DNA from: Rhizobium sullae
GTDB lineage: Bacteria > Pseudomonadota > Alphaproteobacteria > Rhizobiales > Rhizobiaceae
Length of the DNA: 64,000 nucleotides
Assembly: GCF_025200715.1 (NCBI RefSeq)
Contig: NZ_CP104143.1
Location: 2,418,001-2,482,000 of the forward strand
Reading direction: 5' to 3'
The notes beneath the pieces were generated by a model. That model saw nothing but the letters and a program-made list of their open reading frames with translations. It did no database searches and was not told the origin of the DNA. How positions within the stretch are numbered: position 1 is the first letter of the stretch; each line of letters starts with the position of its first letter. The translations under genes were made by a program, and so were the position numbers. This document shows positions 54,901 to 62,623 of the stretch, one piece after another.

Positions 54901-55213
54901 TTTCCGCAGCCTCGATGATGATCGTTCCCGTGAAAGCGTCCTGCGATGCGATCTGGCCCTGCTCGGGATCCATGACGAGGCGGGCGGCCGCGAAGAAAAG
55001 GGGTGGCTGCGTGGCGACATAAACACCACCTGCGGCGGCGCCTACCGCCGTGAAGAAAGCGAGCATCAAGGTGTGGCGCCGGAGAAAGCGCCATATGTCA
55101 CCGAACGATATATTTTCCGCGTCAGGTGATTGCTTCTTGCCGAACTGATCGCCGGGGACAAGCTTGCCGATTTCGTGAACAACCATATCGTTTTGCCCGA
55201 TCCTCGAATTCAT
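51926..55213 (-). CDS. ExoP-like chain-length copolymerase/tyrosine-kinase fused to GT2 glycosyltransferase
   Basis: A 1095-residue fusion. Residues 1-480 form a Wzz-type copolymerase: membrane helix at about 48-68, a long periplasmic coiled coil, and a second helix near 465-485. Residues about 540-770 form a BY-kinase domain with Walker A SGEGKTT (Lys578), Walker A' VVLVDADF and Walker B VVIVDLAAF. After a basic linker, residues about 795-1070 are a GT2 domain (VAVGIASSGRSE, FLDDDFLMTP near 885, GWLEDVDFSRM). ExoP-type kinases normally end in a tyrosine cluster; here that tail is replaced by the glycosyltransferase. Confidence 0.9.
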   Translation of the reverse strand: MNSRIGQNDMVVHEIGKLVPGDQFGKKQSPDAENISFGDIWRFLRRHTLMLAFFTAVGAAAGGVYVATQPPLFFAAARLVMDPEQGQIASQDAFTGTIIIEAAEIASQVEIIKSEPIAKAVINKLNLYEDPEIQDNASWQSVAKGWLRSVISKAVQSDEPGQKTSDDERLIRRTMASFLSRVSVVRVGQSYILEVGYRSADPQKAARAANALAQAYMDSTVGARAAAAQSGADWLETRLIDVEKQAREAALDAEEFRARNGIMEVGSTASLDQQQLSEISSQAMAASAETAAASAKLETLNRLMAGEAIGGSVQETIDNPRIQKLQEDVSLATARLNTLVSRYDSGNPAIVAARDEVARLTGEIRNEFVRVQKVYETTLQVAQARERLLNDQMAALTATVRDKNLARVKLTEMESRATTYRRIYEGILQQLTGTLQKQSFPLGDARIVTAASAPLTKSSPKSSIILPFTTLMGLAGGLLLALLVDGKGKGIHLNPRLRQELGIASLGSLPLQGATAVLPAGAKAANLQAAMPLRRVLDAPYCDFTEALRGVKSSIGSAFRPNSPMVIGITSVGSGEGKTTVAANLAQLYQNEGTPVVLVDADFQNGFLSKVASAAGEDFGLRALRIDHIGADEPQAAEHVVARHDEHGRRSRRSRVDEHAEASTLVPVLTVEETTRSAASHQIFGHLAAFKTEIELLRQRYGVVIVDLAAFEGSADTRHIFSYLDGIAIVVGKPKKMTIERLSAALASFGTSRVNLLGIIANRSGGRKRSPRKPASSRPSEPAVKPAAPHLAFNDKPRGRPLKVAVGIASSGRSEILSAVLPHISRQTRQPEEVVICVPLLEDVDRMSLSSLACPVRVLVSERGLCLQRNTILDSIVDADVVLFLDDDFLMTPTYIEDTELLFRTRRDIVMSTGTVIADGITGAGISVCDGLKLVEKVRRPQKHEKSFKPIYNAYGCNMAVRVSAIVASGVRFDENLPFYGWLEDVDFSRMMARYGEVMCADHLQGVHLGTKAGRTTGIKFGYSQIANPIYLVRKKTLSSGRAAAQMGRNLAANLVKVWRPEPWVDRKGRLKGNAIALFDLLTGRLAPQKIRTMG

Positions 55214-55218
55214 GTGAT

Positions 55219-56553
55219 TTACTGCACCCGCGCAGGAGGATTGGCGGATGAAAGCATAGAGCCGTCCAGGTTCTTGGAAACATTGTAGCGAACATCCAGC
55301 ACGTCCCCCGGCTCGAGCTGCGCGCTTTCCAGGACCCGCGCGCCAGTGCCGGCGCCACCTCGGGTGACCCAGTATTCGAGGGGCTGCAGATCGACTGCCT
55401 GAAGGCTCTCGTTGCGCGCAACAGAAGCGCCCGCGGCCTGCAGCAATTGGACGGTCGTGGAGCGCTTCAACCGTACATCTTCCAACTCCGCTTCCGTTGC
55501 TTGCAGCTCCTGGCCGACCTCCGTCTTTCGCTGGCCTTTCAGGTTCAGTGCGTCGCGTTCCGTTTCGTTCAGCTTTTGCTTGGCCTGCATGGACGCAACG
55601 ACGAGATCGAGCTTATTGCTCTGCATGTCGGCGACGACGCGCTCGAGAGCTGTCTTGCGTGATGTGGTCAAGATCTTGGTATCGACGAGCCTTGCGATGT
55701 CTTCAAGTTCATCCCGGGCTATCGTCACTTGCCTGTCCTGCGCGACCATCTTCTCATCAAGAACGGTGATTTCACTTTGCAAGAGCTTTGCGAGATCTGC
55801 TGCTGACTCCAGTTGCTGCCGCAATGCCTCGGCTCTTGCTGTGAAAAGGTCGCTTTCGCTTTTCACGATCCGGCCCACGACTGAATCTGGAGGCACACCG
55901 GTCAACTCGGGTGGAAAATCCACGGAAGGCTTTTCGTTCAGCTCGGCGATCAGTCTGGCGCGCCGGGCCATGAACTGTTTTGCCTGAAGTTCGAGGCGGC
56001 TGAATTCGCCGGCATAGCGAATCTGCTCGGCGTCGGCATATTCGCCGGAGCGGTCATTGCGGCGTTCCCGCCCGCCAGCTAGGGCAAGGGCTTGCTTGAC
56101 GGTCAGTCCCGGCCGGAATTCGAACTCGTTCGGCCGCTGGACGGCACCTGTGACATAGACCATCGGATATTTGGCGACCTCAACCGAGGCGATGGGAGCG
56201 GTCGCAAGCCCGGTCAGTTTCTTGATCCTCTCGCCAATCAGGAGCGCCGTCTCTTCCGTCGTCTTGCCGAGAACGGCAATCTCGCCCACCATCGGCATCG
56301 AGATGTCGCCGCGCTGAGACACGGCATACTCACCGTTGAGAGCGGTCCATTCCTTATACTCGCCCGTCGACGACACCCATTCCACGACCGAGACCTTCAT
56401 CCTTGTCTGCGGTCTGATGCGGTAGCTGTCGCCTGCGGCGTCGACGGGGGCCGTGAAAGCGGTGCCAATGAGTCCTGCCGCCATGATGAAGCGGAGGACA
56501 CGACGGGCGCGGGGCAATGCAGTTCTGGGATTGCGTACGGCAGCAATGGGCAT
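55219..56553 (-). CDS. ExoF-like polysaccharide export protein
   Basis: A 444-residue periplasmic/outer-membrane export protein. It has a signal sequence (FIMAAGLIGTAFTAPVDA), a polysaccharide biosynthesis/export domain (about 45-140, GDISMPMVGEIAVLG), a SLBB-like segment (YVTGAVQRPNEFEF), and long coiled-coil stretches (about 180-390). This matches ExoF, the partner of ExoP. It is five bases upstream of the ExoP-like fusion gene, so they form one operon. Confidence 0.88.
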   Translation of the reverse strand: MPIAAVRNPRTALPRARRVLRFIMAAGLIGTAFTAPVDAAGDSYRIRPQTRMKVSVVEWVSSTGEYKEWTALNGEYAVSQRGDISMPMVGEIAVLGKTTEETALLIGERIKKLTGLATAPIASVEVAKYPMVYVTGAVQRPNEFEFRPGLTVKQALALAGGRERRNDRSGEYADAEQIRYAGEFSRLELQAKQFMARRARLIAELNEKPSVDFPPELTGVPPDSVVGRIVKSESDLFTARAEALRQQLESAADLAKLLQSEITVLDEKMVAQDRQVTIARDELEDIARLVDTKILTTSRKTALERVVADMQSNKLDLVVASMQAKQKLNETERDALNLKGQRKTEVGQELQATEAELEDVRLKRSTTVQLLQAAGASVARNESLQAVDLQPLEYWVTRGGAGTGARVLESAQLEPGDVLDVRYNVSKNLDGSMLSSANPPARVQ

Positions 56554-56856
56554 GGCGCGACCTTGTTCTCCTCGTCATTCTGCAGCGGGAAAACCGCCGA
56601 ATGCCGATGATGCGCCTAATGCAATTCGAGTAAATCCACCGCGACGCAGGCTGCTTTAGTCCAATCTGAGGAAGACGGAGTAGAAAACGGCCGGTCGCTT
56701 ACCCCACTTGCGGTATCTCAGGTTTGGTATCCTGTCCGCATAGGTCTTTCGGTCGTGGCTCTACACCGTTTTAGGGCCGCGGCAGACCAATCTGGGCTCT
56801 GTGGAACGCCCCGCGCTTCAACGATGATGCTACGACTGGTTGGCGAGGGAGACATC
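56554..56856. promoter_or_regulatory. Divergent promoter region of the export operon and a glycosyltransferase gene
   Basis: About 300 bases between two divergent starts. No gene is visible. I see no strong inverted repeat; a GAGGGAG ribosome-binding site lies just before the ATG at 56857. Confidence 0.45.
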
Positions 56857-58047
56857 ATGCGTGTCGCGATTGTTCATTACTGGCTGGTGTCGATGCGCGG
56901 CGGCGAGAAGGTCGTCGAGGCCCTCTGCGATATGTTTCCGGACGCCGATATCTTCACGCTTGTTTACGATGAAAGCCGTGTCTCCGAAAAAATAAGGGGA
57001 CATGTCGTCAAGACGTCGTTTCTGCAGCGCCTGCCGGGTGCCATCAGGCATTACCAGTCGCTGCTTCCGCTGATGCCCTTCGCGCTCGAAAGTCTGGATC
57101 TCAGCGGATACGACCTCATCATCTCAAGCGAATCCGGCCCCGCCAAGGGCATTATCGCTCCGCCACATTCGACGCATGTCTGCTACTGCCATTCGCCGAT
57201 GCGTTATATCTGGGACCACTATCACGTCTACCGTTCGCATGCCGGACTCGCCTCCAGAATAATGCTTCCGGTGATCGCCCCGCTGCTGCGGTCCTGGGAT
57301 GTCAGCACCAGCATGCGCGTGGACCGTTTCGTCGCGAATTCGCACCATGTGAGAGCGCGCATCGGCAAGTATTACGGACGCTCCGCCACGGTCGTCTATC
57401 CGCCGGTGGCAGTCGAGGACTATGCGCCGTCGGATGCCGTCGAGGACTTTTATCTTTGCGCCGGGCAGTTGGTCTCCTACAAACGGGTCGATCTCGCCGT
57501 CAGGGCCTTTACCAAGATGGAGCGCAACCTCGTCGTCATCGGCGAAGGCAAAGAGCTTGCCATGCTGAAGTCGATTGCGGGGCCGAGCGTGAAATTCCTG
57601 GGGCGAGTGCCCTTTTCGGTCCTCAAGGAAAAATTGGCCCGATGCCGAGCCTTGATTTTCCCCGGAGAGGAGGATTTCGGCCTTGTCCCGGTGGAAGCCA
57701 TGGCAAGCGGCCGGCCGGTCATCGCTTTCGGCAGCGGAGGAGCGCTTGAAACGGTCGTTCCGGAACAGACCGGCCTCCTATTCTACGAGCAGAGTATTGA
57801 AGCCATCATCGACGCAGTGCGGTCTTTCGAAGAACACGCCGAGGAGTTCGATCCCGAAACCATTCGTACGTACGCAGCGCGGTTCAGCACCAGGAATTTC
57901 AAGTTCGGAATGGACTCGATCATCCAGGAGGAGCTTCGGGCGAGAAAAAGCAGCACACTTGCCGCGATCTCCCATGCGGAGACCCGGCGGTTTCCTCTCG
58001 ACAGCGTCTTTCCCGTCCCACCGCCTGGAACGGATATCGTCCACTGA
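56857..58047 (+). CDS. Glycosyltransferase family 4
   Basis: A 396-residue GT-B enzyme. The N-terminus VAIVHYWLVSMRGGEKV and the central CYCHSPMRYIWD motif are typical of mannosyl-type GT4 enzymes of exopolysaccharide loci. The C-terminal EEDFGLVPVEAMASGRPVIA holds the donor-site EX7E motif. The ATG at 56857 is preferred over the upstream frame because of GAGGGAG. It is divergent from exoF-like. Confidence 0.88.
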   Translation: MRVAIVHYWLVSMRGGEKVVEALCDMFPDADIFTLVYDESRVSEKIRGHVVKTSFLQRLPGAIRHYQSLLPLMPFALESLDLSGYDLIISSESGPAKGIIAPPHSTHVCYCHSPMRYIWDHYHVYRSHAGLASRIMLPVIAPLLRSWDVSTSMRVDRFVANSHHVRARIGKYYGRSATVVYPPVAVEDYAPSDAVEDFYLCAGQLVSYKRVDLAVRAFTKMERNLVVIGEGKELAMLKSIAGPSVKFLGRVPFSVLKEKLARCRALIFPGEEDFGLVPVEAMASGRPVIAFGSGGALETVVPEQTGLLFYEQSIEAIIDAVRSFEEHAEEFDPETIRTYAARFSTRNFKFGMDSIIQEELRARKSSTLAAISHAETRRFPLDSVFPVPPPGTDIVH

Positions 58048-58101
58048 CGGAGCATCAGCGCTGATAGGGTTCGCAGCGCTTGCGCATGCTTCAGATCGAA
58101 A

Positions 58102-59145
58102 TCACACTTTAAGTTCGCGCCGTTCGCGCTCGGCGACCATGGCAAGATCGATCACCTTCTGTAGGTTGGCTGCGTGGCGGAAGTTGGGGTCGGGTTGCAG
58201 GCCACTCATCACCGCCTCGGCAAAACGCTGGTAATTGGTGAGCACTGGGGCGACCTCGATCTCCCTCCAGGTCGCACTCTCGACATCCCCGCCAAGGCAG
58301 CCGTGCAAATCCGAGCCGGAAGGACGATGGTTGACCTCGAGGCTTCCTCGCTCGCCGTAGATGCGAAGCTTCAATTCGTTGAGATGGCCCGTCGCCCAGC
58401 GGCTGGCATGCACCACGCCGAGCGCGCCGTTGGCGAAGTCCACCGACATCGTGAAGCTGTCGTTGGCGTCGAGCATATATTCGCCGATCTGACCGCCCGG
58501 CACCTTGTTGAAGGTCTTCAGCCGGGCAAAGACGTGATCGATATCGGTTGCCGCACCATAGGAGGCAAAATCGAGGATATGGATGCCGACATCGCCGAGC
58601 ACGCCGGTCGAACCGTGACCGGTCGAGAGCCGCCAGAGCCATGTCGATTCCGTGCGCCAATCGCCCCAGGCGCGCGACACGAGCCAACTCTGTAGATAGG
58701 ATGCTTCCACGTGCTTGATGGTGCCGAGCTCGCCGGCGAGCACCATCTCGCGGGCGCGCTGCAGTGGCGCCACATTGCGATAGGTGAGGTTCACCATGTT
58801 GACGACGCCGGCCGTTTCCGCTGCTTCCGTCATTTCCAAAGCCTTCGGATAGCTTTCCGCCAGCGGTTTTTCGCAGAACACGTGCTTGCCCGCGGCAATC
58901 AGCGCCATCGTCGTTGGATGGTGGACACGGTCCGGCGTGACGTTCGTCGCCGCATCGAACCCACCCCAGGCGATTGCCTCCTCAAGCGTCAGAAAGCGCT
59001 TTTCGATCGCGAATTTGTCGGCGAAGGCAGCAAGGCGGGTGGCATCGGTATCGACGGCACCGACCACCTCGAGACCGCTGATGCGGGTGAAGTGGTCGAG
59101 CTGGTTCTTCGCCATCACGCCCGTACCAAGAACGAGTAGTCGCAT
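58102..59145 (-). CDS. Gfo/Idh/MocA-family oxidoreductase
   Basis: A 347-residue NAD(P)-dependent dehydrogenase. The nucleotide fold is LLVLGTGVMAKNQLDHF, the conserved CEKPLAES motif is present, and the C-terminal beta-sheet domain follows. Such enzymes oxidise or epimerise nucleotide sugars or free sugars and often work with DegT aminotransferases (oxidation at C3 then amination). GAGGAG precedes the ATG. It closes the polysaccharide region. Confidence 0.87.
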   Translation of the reverse strand: MRLLVLGTGVMAKNQLDHFTRISGLEVVGAVDTDATRLAAFADKFAIEKRFLTLEEAIAWGGFDAATNVTPDRVHHPTTMALIAAGKHVFCEKPLAESYPKALEMTEAAETAGVVNMVNLTYRNVAPLQRAREMVLAGELGTIKHVEASYLQSWLVSRAWGDWRTESTWLWRLSTGHGSTGVLGDVGIHILDFASYGAATDIDHVFARLKTFNKVPGGQIGEYMLDANDSFTMSVDFANGALGVVHASRWATGHLNELKLRIYGERGSLEVNHRPSGSDLHGCLGGDVESATWREIEVAPVLTNYQRFAEAVMSGLQPDPNFRHAANLQKVIDLAMVAERERRELKV

Positions 59146-59154
59146 GAATGCTCC

Positions 59155-59301
59155 TCAGCGGCAGCCGGCTTCGTCGGCTTGATGCAATTTTGGGCCGCGC
59201 TCTTCGATCGGCTCAAGTGCCTTTTCTACCGTGACATTTGGTGCATCCACGATGCTCGTCAACGCGGCCGGCACATAGACCTTTTGACACCGTTCCTGCA
59301 C
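59155..59301 (-). CDS. Possible short gene or remnant upstream of the Gfo/Idh gene
   Basis: A minus-strand frame of 48 residues from GTG 59301 to the TGA at 59155-59157, ending nine bases before the oxidoreductase start. Its composition is protein-like (VYVPAALTSIVDAPNVTVEK). There is no family match by eye and the start lacks a ribosome-binding site, so it could be the tail of a lost gene. Confidence 0.28.
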   Translation of the reverse strand: MQERCQKVYVPAALTSIVDAPNVTVEKALEPIEERGPKLHQADEAGCR

Positions 59302-59334
59302 GGCGAGGAAATTCGTTGAAAAAGGTACACAAAA

Positions 59335-59676
59335 TCAATGGGAAATGGATTTCGAAAACAGGTTGACGACCACCACGCCAGCAATGATCAGCGCAAGCCC
59401 GATCATGGCTGGAACGTCAAGCCGCTGTTTGAAGCACACAAGCCCGACGGCAGAGATCAGCACGATCCCCAACGCGCTCCAGATCGCATAGGCGATGCCG
59501 ACCGGGATCACCTTGAGAGTGAGCGACAGGACGTAGAAGGACGTCGTGTAACAGGCGACGAGAAGTACGCTCGGCCAGAAACGCGTGAGTTGCTGCGAAA
59601 GCTGCAGGGCGGTCGTGCCGATTACTTCCAATACGATCGCGGCGAGGAGCAGCGCGTAGACGGCAGCCGGGCTCAT
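59335..59676 (-). CDS. Small multidrug resistance (SMR/EmrE-type) transporter
   Basis: A 113-residue protein with four membrane helices. The essential membrane Glu is in LEVIGTTALQLS, and the YAIWSALGIVLI segment is the conserved central motif of the EmrE/QacE type. It exports cationic drugs against protons as a dimer. It lies 18 bases after tetR and is probably controlled by it. Confidence 0.93.
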   Translation of the reverse strand: MSPAAVYALLLAAIVLEVIGTTALQLSQQLTRFWPSVLLVACYTTSFYVLSLTLKVIPVGIAYAIWSALGIVLISAVGLVCFKQRLDVPAMIGLALIIAGVVVVNLFSKSISH

Positions 59677-59694
59677 GGTTCAATCCTTCGAAAA

Positions 59695-60258
59695 TCAGTG
59701 TTTCGTGAGTTCTGTGAGGCGCGCAATCAGCGCACTTCGTTCGGCAGCACCGATCTCGTGACTTTCCGTCGCGTCGGCAAGCCAGAGACCATCCGCGGCA
59801 AAGCGCACGATCTGCGCATCGATCGACGAGTCGGTGCCGACATATTCGTCCGCCCGCTCCCGCACCCATTCCCGCCAGCGCTTGCGCAGCCGCGGCTCGG
59901 CCAGCATCGCGATCGTCACCTGTGTCCAGTGGCGGGAGTCGTCCGTCCTTTCGCTGATGTCGGCGCACGCGAAAAGATAGGCGCGGGTGAAGCGTCCGTG
60001 CGGCACCGGATCGGCCCGCATCAGCTCATCGAGCTCTTGATCGAAACGCTCGAGCAGACTGTCGAACAGCGCGTCCAGCAGAGCGTTCTTGGTCGGAAAA
60101 TGGTGCAGCAGGCCACCCTTGCTGATGCCGGATGCACCGGACACGGCATCGAGCGTTACCGACGCCATGCCCTGCTCACTCGCAAGGCGCGCGGCGACAT
60201 CCAGTAGTTGCCGGCGCACGAGAACAGGCTGCTTCTTGCGATGATGAGCGGTTGACAT
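59695..60258 (-). CDS. TetR-family repressor
   Basis: A 187-residue regulator with an N-terminal helix-turn-helix (TLDAVSGASGISKGGLLHHF, then PTKNALLDALF) and a variable ligand-binding C-terminal half. It is first in the operon with the SMR gene. The inverted repeat ACCGTC-TG-GACGGT just upstream of its start is the likely operator, so it probably represses its own operon. Confidence 0.9.
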   Translation of the reverse strand: MSTAHHRKKQPVLVRRQLLDVAARLASEQGMASVTLDAVSGASGISKGGLLHHFPTKNALLDALFDSLLERFDQELDELMRADPVPHGRFTRAYLFACADISERTDDSRHWTQVTIAMLAEPRLRKRWREWVRERADEYVGTDSSIDAQIVRFAADGLWLADATESHEIGAAERSALIARLTELTKH

Positions 60259-60271
60259 GATTTATAAAAAT

Positions 60272-60285
60272 ACCGTCTGGACGGT
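60272..60285. promoter_or_regulatory. Probable TetR operator
   Basis: ACCGTCTGGACGGT, an inverted repeat with six-base arms, lies 14 bases before the tetR start codon in AT-rich promoter DNA. This resembles the ACCGTC/GACGGT operators of rhizobial TetR-type repressors. Confidence 0.65.
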
Positions 60286-60412
60286 TTTGTCAATCGAAAT
60301 CTGCATCCCGCGCGCCCGCCTGTTCCTGCGCAAAATGCCGCGGCTCACCGCAACCGGTTGCGGATAGGGCAACGGCAGTGCATTAAGAATACGGACGTCA
60401 GGGGATGGATTT

Positions 60413-60802
60413 GTGACGGAAGAAGTTATCACGCTCTATCAAGCGATCGGCGGCGACCACACGGTGCGGACGCTGACGCATCGCTTCTACGAGCTGATGG
60501 ACACGTTGCCGGATGCAAAGCATGTCCGCGCGGTTCATCCGCCGAGCCTCGAAGGCAGCGAAGAGAAATTCTACGAATATCTGACAGGCTACTTCGGCGG
60601 CCCGCCTCTCTATACCGACAAACGCGGCCATCCGCGGCTGCGCAGCCGCCATCTCGTCGCCACGATCGGCCCGGTCGAGCGCGACGAGTGGCTGTTCTGC
60701 TTCCGCCGCGCGCTCGACGAAACGATCGCCAGCGAGAAGCTGCGCGAGATCATCTGGACGCCGGTCGAACGGCTCGCCTTCCATATGCAGAACAATGAAT
60801 AG
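60413..60802 (+). CDS. Group II truncated haemoglobin
   Basis: A 129-residue globin of the 2-over-2 type. The proximal His is in RLRSRHLVATIG, and the Trp typical of group II (position G8) is in DEWLFCFRRAL. The CD/E7 region (YFGGPPLYTDKRGHPRLR) also fits. Members bind oxygen tightly and serve in NO or peroxide detoxification. The start is GTG 60413; GGGGATGG upstream can act as ribosome-binding site. A membrane protein gene follows after eight bases. Confidence 0.9.
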   Translation: MTEEVITLYQAIGGDHTVRTLTHRFYELMDTLPDAKHVRAVHPPSLEGSEEKFYEYLTGYFGGPPLYTDKRGHPRLRSRHLVATIGPVERDEWLFCFRRALDETIASEKLREIIWTPVERLAFHMQNNE

Positions 60803-60810
60803 GATCAGCC

Positions 60811-61167
60811 ATGGCCGCACCGCTTTTCTTTGTTTTCGCTGGCCTCTTCGGCGCGGCGGGCGTTGCACTTGCCGCCGTCGCCGCCCATGGCGGCGGTGAA
60901 GCCGTGCTCGCAGCCTCCGCCTCCGCCATGTGTCTGTCGCACGCCCCTGCCCTCTTGGGTCTCGCAATCGGCATCGAGAAGATCAGAACCGCCCGCCTGG
61001 CCGGTTTGTTGATCATCGCTGGCACGCTGTTCTTTGCCGGCGATCTCGCGATGCTGCGGTTTGTGGGGATCGGACTATTTCCCTATGCCGCGCCGACCGG
61101 CGGCTGGGCGATGATGCTGGGTTGGCTGGCGATCGCCACCGGCGGCCTGATGCGCACCAAACCATAA
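60811..61167 (+). CDS. DUF423-family membrane protein
   Basis: A 118-residue protein with four hydrophobic segments. The N-terminal LFGAAGVALAAVAAHGG and SHAPALLGLAIG, and the C-terminal APTGGWAMMLGWLAIA, fit the DUF423/YwdK family. The function is unknown. It lies eight bases after the globin gene and is probably co-transcribed; its stop is three bases from the stop of the convergent VOC gene. Confidence 0.8.
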   Translation: MAAPLFFVFAGLFGAAGVALAAVAAHGGGEAVLAASASAMCLSHAPALLGLAIGIEKIRTARLAGLLIIAGTLFFAGDLAMLRFVGIGLFPYAAPTGGWAMMLGWLAIATGGLMRTKP

Positions 61168-61169
61168 GG

Positions 61170-61535
61170 TCAGCGTTGCGGCACGCGGCCGAAGCGCAGC
61201 AGGTTGCCGTGCGGATCATGGATGTAGAATTCCTCCATGTTCCACGGTCGCACTTCCATATCGGTTAGACGACTGACGCCCTTCGCGCGATATTCCGCAT
61301 GAAGGGCGGCAATACGCCCGCCGCGCAGATAGACCGACGTCTTCTCCGGCAGGCCGGTATCGTCGGTGCGCCAGAAATGCAGCTCCATCTCATCGCGCCT
61401 GACGATCAGGTAGTCAGGCGTTTGGTGCACGATCTGCGCAAAGCCGAGCTCGTCGCGATAAAAGGCAAGCGTCTCGGCAATGTCGAGCGACGGCAGGACC
61501 GGCAGGACCTCGATACGGTCCGGATCCCCGCTCAT
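61170..61535 (-). CDS. VOC-superfamily (glyoxalase/bleomycin-resistance-like) protein
   Basis: A 121-residue protein with two beta-alpha-beta-beta-beta units (VLPSLDIAETLAFYRDELGF, then MEEFYIHDPHGNLLRFGR). It resembles bleomycin-binding proteins; the substrate is unknown. It overlaps the haem monooxygenase stop by four bases (ATGA), so it is the last gene of that operon, an unusual partner for haem use. Confidence 0.85.
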   Translation of the reverse strand: MSGDPDRIEVLPVLPSLDIAETLAFYRDELGFAQIVHQTPDYLIVRRDEMELHFWRTDDTGLPEKTSVYLRGGRIAALHAEYRAKGVSRLTDMEVRPWNMEEFYIHDPHGNLLRFGRVPQR

Positions 61536-61846
61536 ATGCCGTCCACGACGTTGAAGCCTTCGAACACCGGCGGCCCCTTGTACATCACCTTGTGCTCGCC
61601 CGCATTGCGGTGCGCTGCGCGGAAGTTCTCCGATTTCGTCCAGTTCTGGAAATCCTCCTCGCTCTGCCAGAGCGTATGCGAGGAAAATAGCGTATAGCCT
61701 TCCTCCGCATTGGCCTTTCCACGCAGCAGGCGGAACTCGATGAAGCCCGGCACCTGCGAGAGGCTGGAATCGCGGCTGCGCCAGACATTCTCAAAATCCG
61801 CCTCGGCGCCGGTCGCGACCTTGAAGCGGTTCATCGCAATATACAT
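61532..61846 (-). CDS. IsdG-type haem-degrading monooxygenase (HmuQ/HmuD-like)
   Basis: A 104-residue ABM-fold protein. I start at ATG 61846, with GAGGAG upstream. The three residues that define IsdG-family haem oxygenases are present at the right spacing: Asn6 (AMNRFKV), Trp69 and His79 (WTKSENFRAAH). Bradyrhizobium HmuD and HmuQ are the studied rhizobial members and release iron from haem. The neighbouring tonB and possible iron box support this reading over a quinol monooxygenase. Confidence 0.82.
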   Translation of the reverse strand: MYIAMNRFKVATGAEADFENVWRSRDSSLSQVPGFIEFRLLRGKANAEEGYTLFSSHTLWQSEEDFQNWTKSENFRAAHRNAGEHKVMYKGPPVFEGFNVVDGI

Positions 61847-61856
61847 CGAAAGCTCC

Positions 61857-62123
61857 TCACACCTTACTGCCGTCCGCGCGGGCCTGCGGGAAGGCAACGA
61901 CATTATTGCCGTTTGCCGCCTCGCGGCCAAGTGCTGCATCGGCCTTTTCGCCCGGCATGCGCGCTTCCCAGACGGGAAACTCGGTCACGTTCGGATAAAG
62001 GTACTCGCGCTCGGCATTTTTCACCAGGAGGTCGTAAAGTTCGGGCACAAGGCCGTCACCATTCTGCGCGGCGAGCTTGTGCAGGCCGATCATCATGAAC
62101 CCGTCAGGGTGCTGATCTTTCAT
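61857..62123 (-). CDS. Small protein of the haem operon, unknown
   Basis: An 88-residue soluble protein that overlaps the DUF2325 stop by four bases (ATGA) and ends ten bases before the haem monooxygenase start, so it belongs to the operon. It begins MKDQHPDGFMMIGLHKLAAQ and ends in a flexible tail. I do not recognise the family. The conserved context suggests a role in haem or iron handling. Confidence 0.75.
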   Translation of the reverse strand: MKDQHPDGFMMIGLHKLAAQNGDGLVPELYDLLVKNAEREYLYPNVTEFPVWEARMPGEKADAALGREAANGNNVVAFPQARADGSKV

Positions 62124-62533
62124 CGGGAATTGTCTCGTTCGTTCATGGTCTGCAGCGCACGCTCGAGGCTCGATTTGCTGCCGTTGCGCAGTGGAATGAA
62201 GGCCTTGCCGAACTTCTTGCAGCCGGTCTTCACACGCAGGCAGGCATCGTGGCTGATACAGTCGATCGGGCAGAACACGCAGTCGACGGAGGGAAGCACT
62301 GTATCGATACGGGAGACCGCCTCGCGCAGACCGCCATCGTGATGGATCAGTTCGGCACCGAAGTTGCTCGCGATCTGGCGAAGATGCGCCACCTGGCAAT
62401 CGCGGCCGCCGACATAGAGGAAACTGCGGCCATCCAGTTTGGATCGTCCAGGATCCTGCTGCGTCGCCTGCGCTGCCACATCCGCGCTGACGCGGATTTC
62501 CCGGTTTAGTCCCTTCTTCGCCTTCCGAGCCAT
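62120..62533 (-). CDS. DUF2325-family protein with cysteine cluster
   Basis: A 137-residue protein. The fold starts FLYVGGRDCQVAHLRQIASN, typical of DUF2325, and a cysteine cluster follows (CVFCPIDCISHDACLRVKTGC region), which could bind a metal or FeS cluster. It is the first gene of the haem operon. Regulatory candidates lie upstream: a nested hairpin at 62541-62585 and a TGA-N9-TCA box at 62624-62638. Confidence 0.85.
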   Translation of the reverse strand: MARKAKKGLNREIRVSADVAAQATQQDPGRSKLDGRSFLYVGGRDCQVAHLRQIASNFGAELIHHDGGLREAVSRIDTVLPSVDCVFCPIDCISHDACLRVKTGCKKFGKAFIPLRNGSKSSLERALQTMNERDNSR

Positions 62534-62540
62534 TTACCAC

Positions 62541-62585
62541 CCGTTCGCTCGTTGATCGTCACACGATTCTAACGTGTGCGAACGG
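62541..62585 (-). promoter_or_regulatory. Nested hairpin in the leader of the DUF2325-haem operon
   Basis: CCGTTCGC (62541-62548) pairs with GCGAACGG (62578-62585), and inside it CACACG (62560-62565) pairs with CGTGTG (62573-62578). The structure lies just before the start codon at 62533. It could act as an operator or as an mRNA structure that affects translation. Confidence 0.4.
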
Positions 62586-62623
62586 ACCTTATTAAACTTG
62601 ATTTTTAGAGTAAAGTATAAAGT

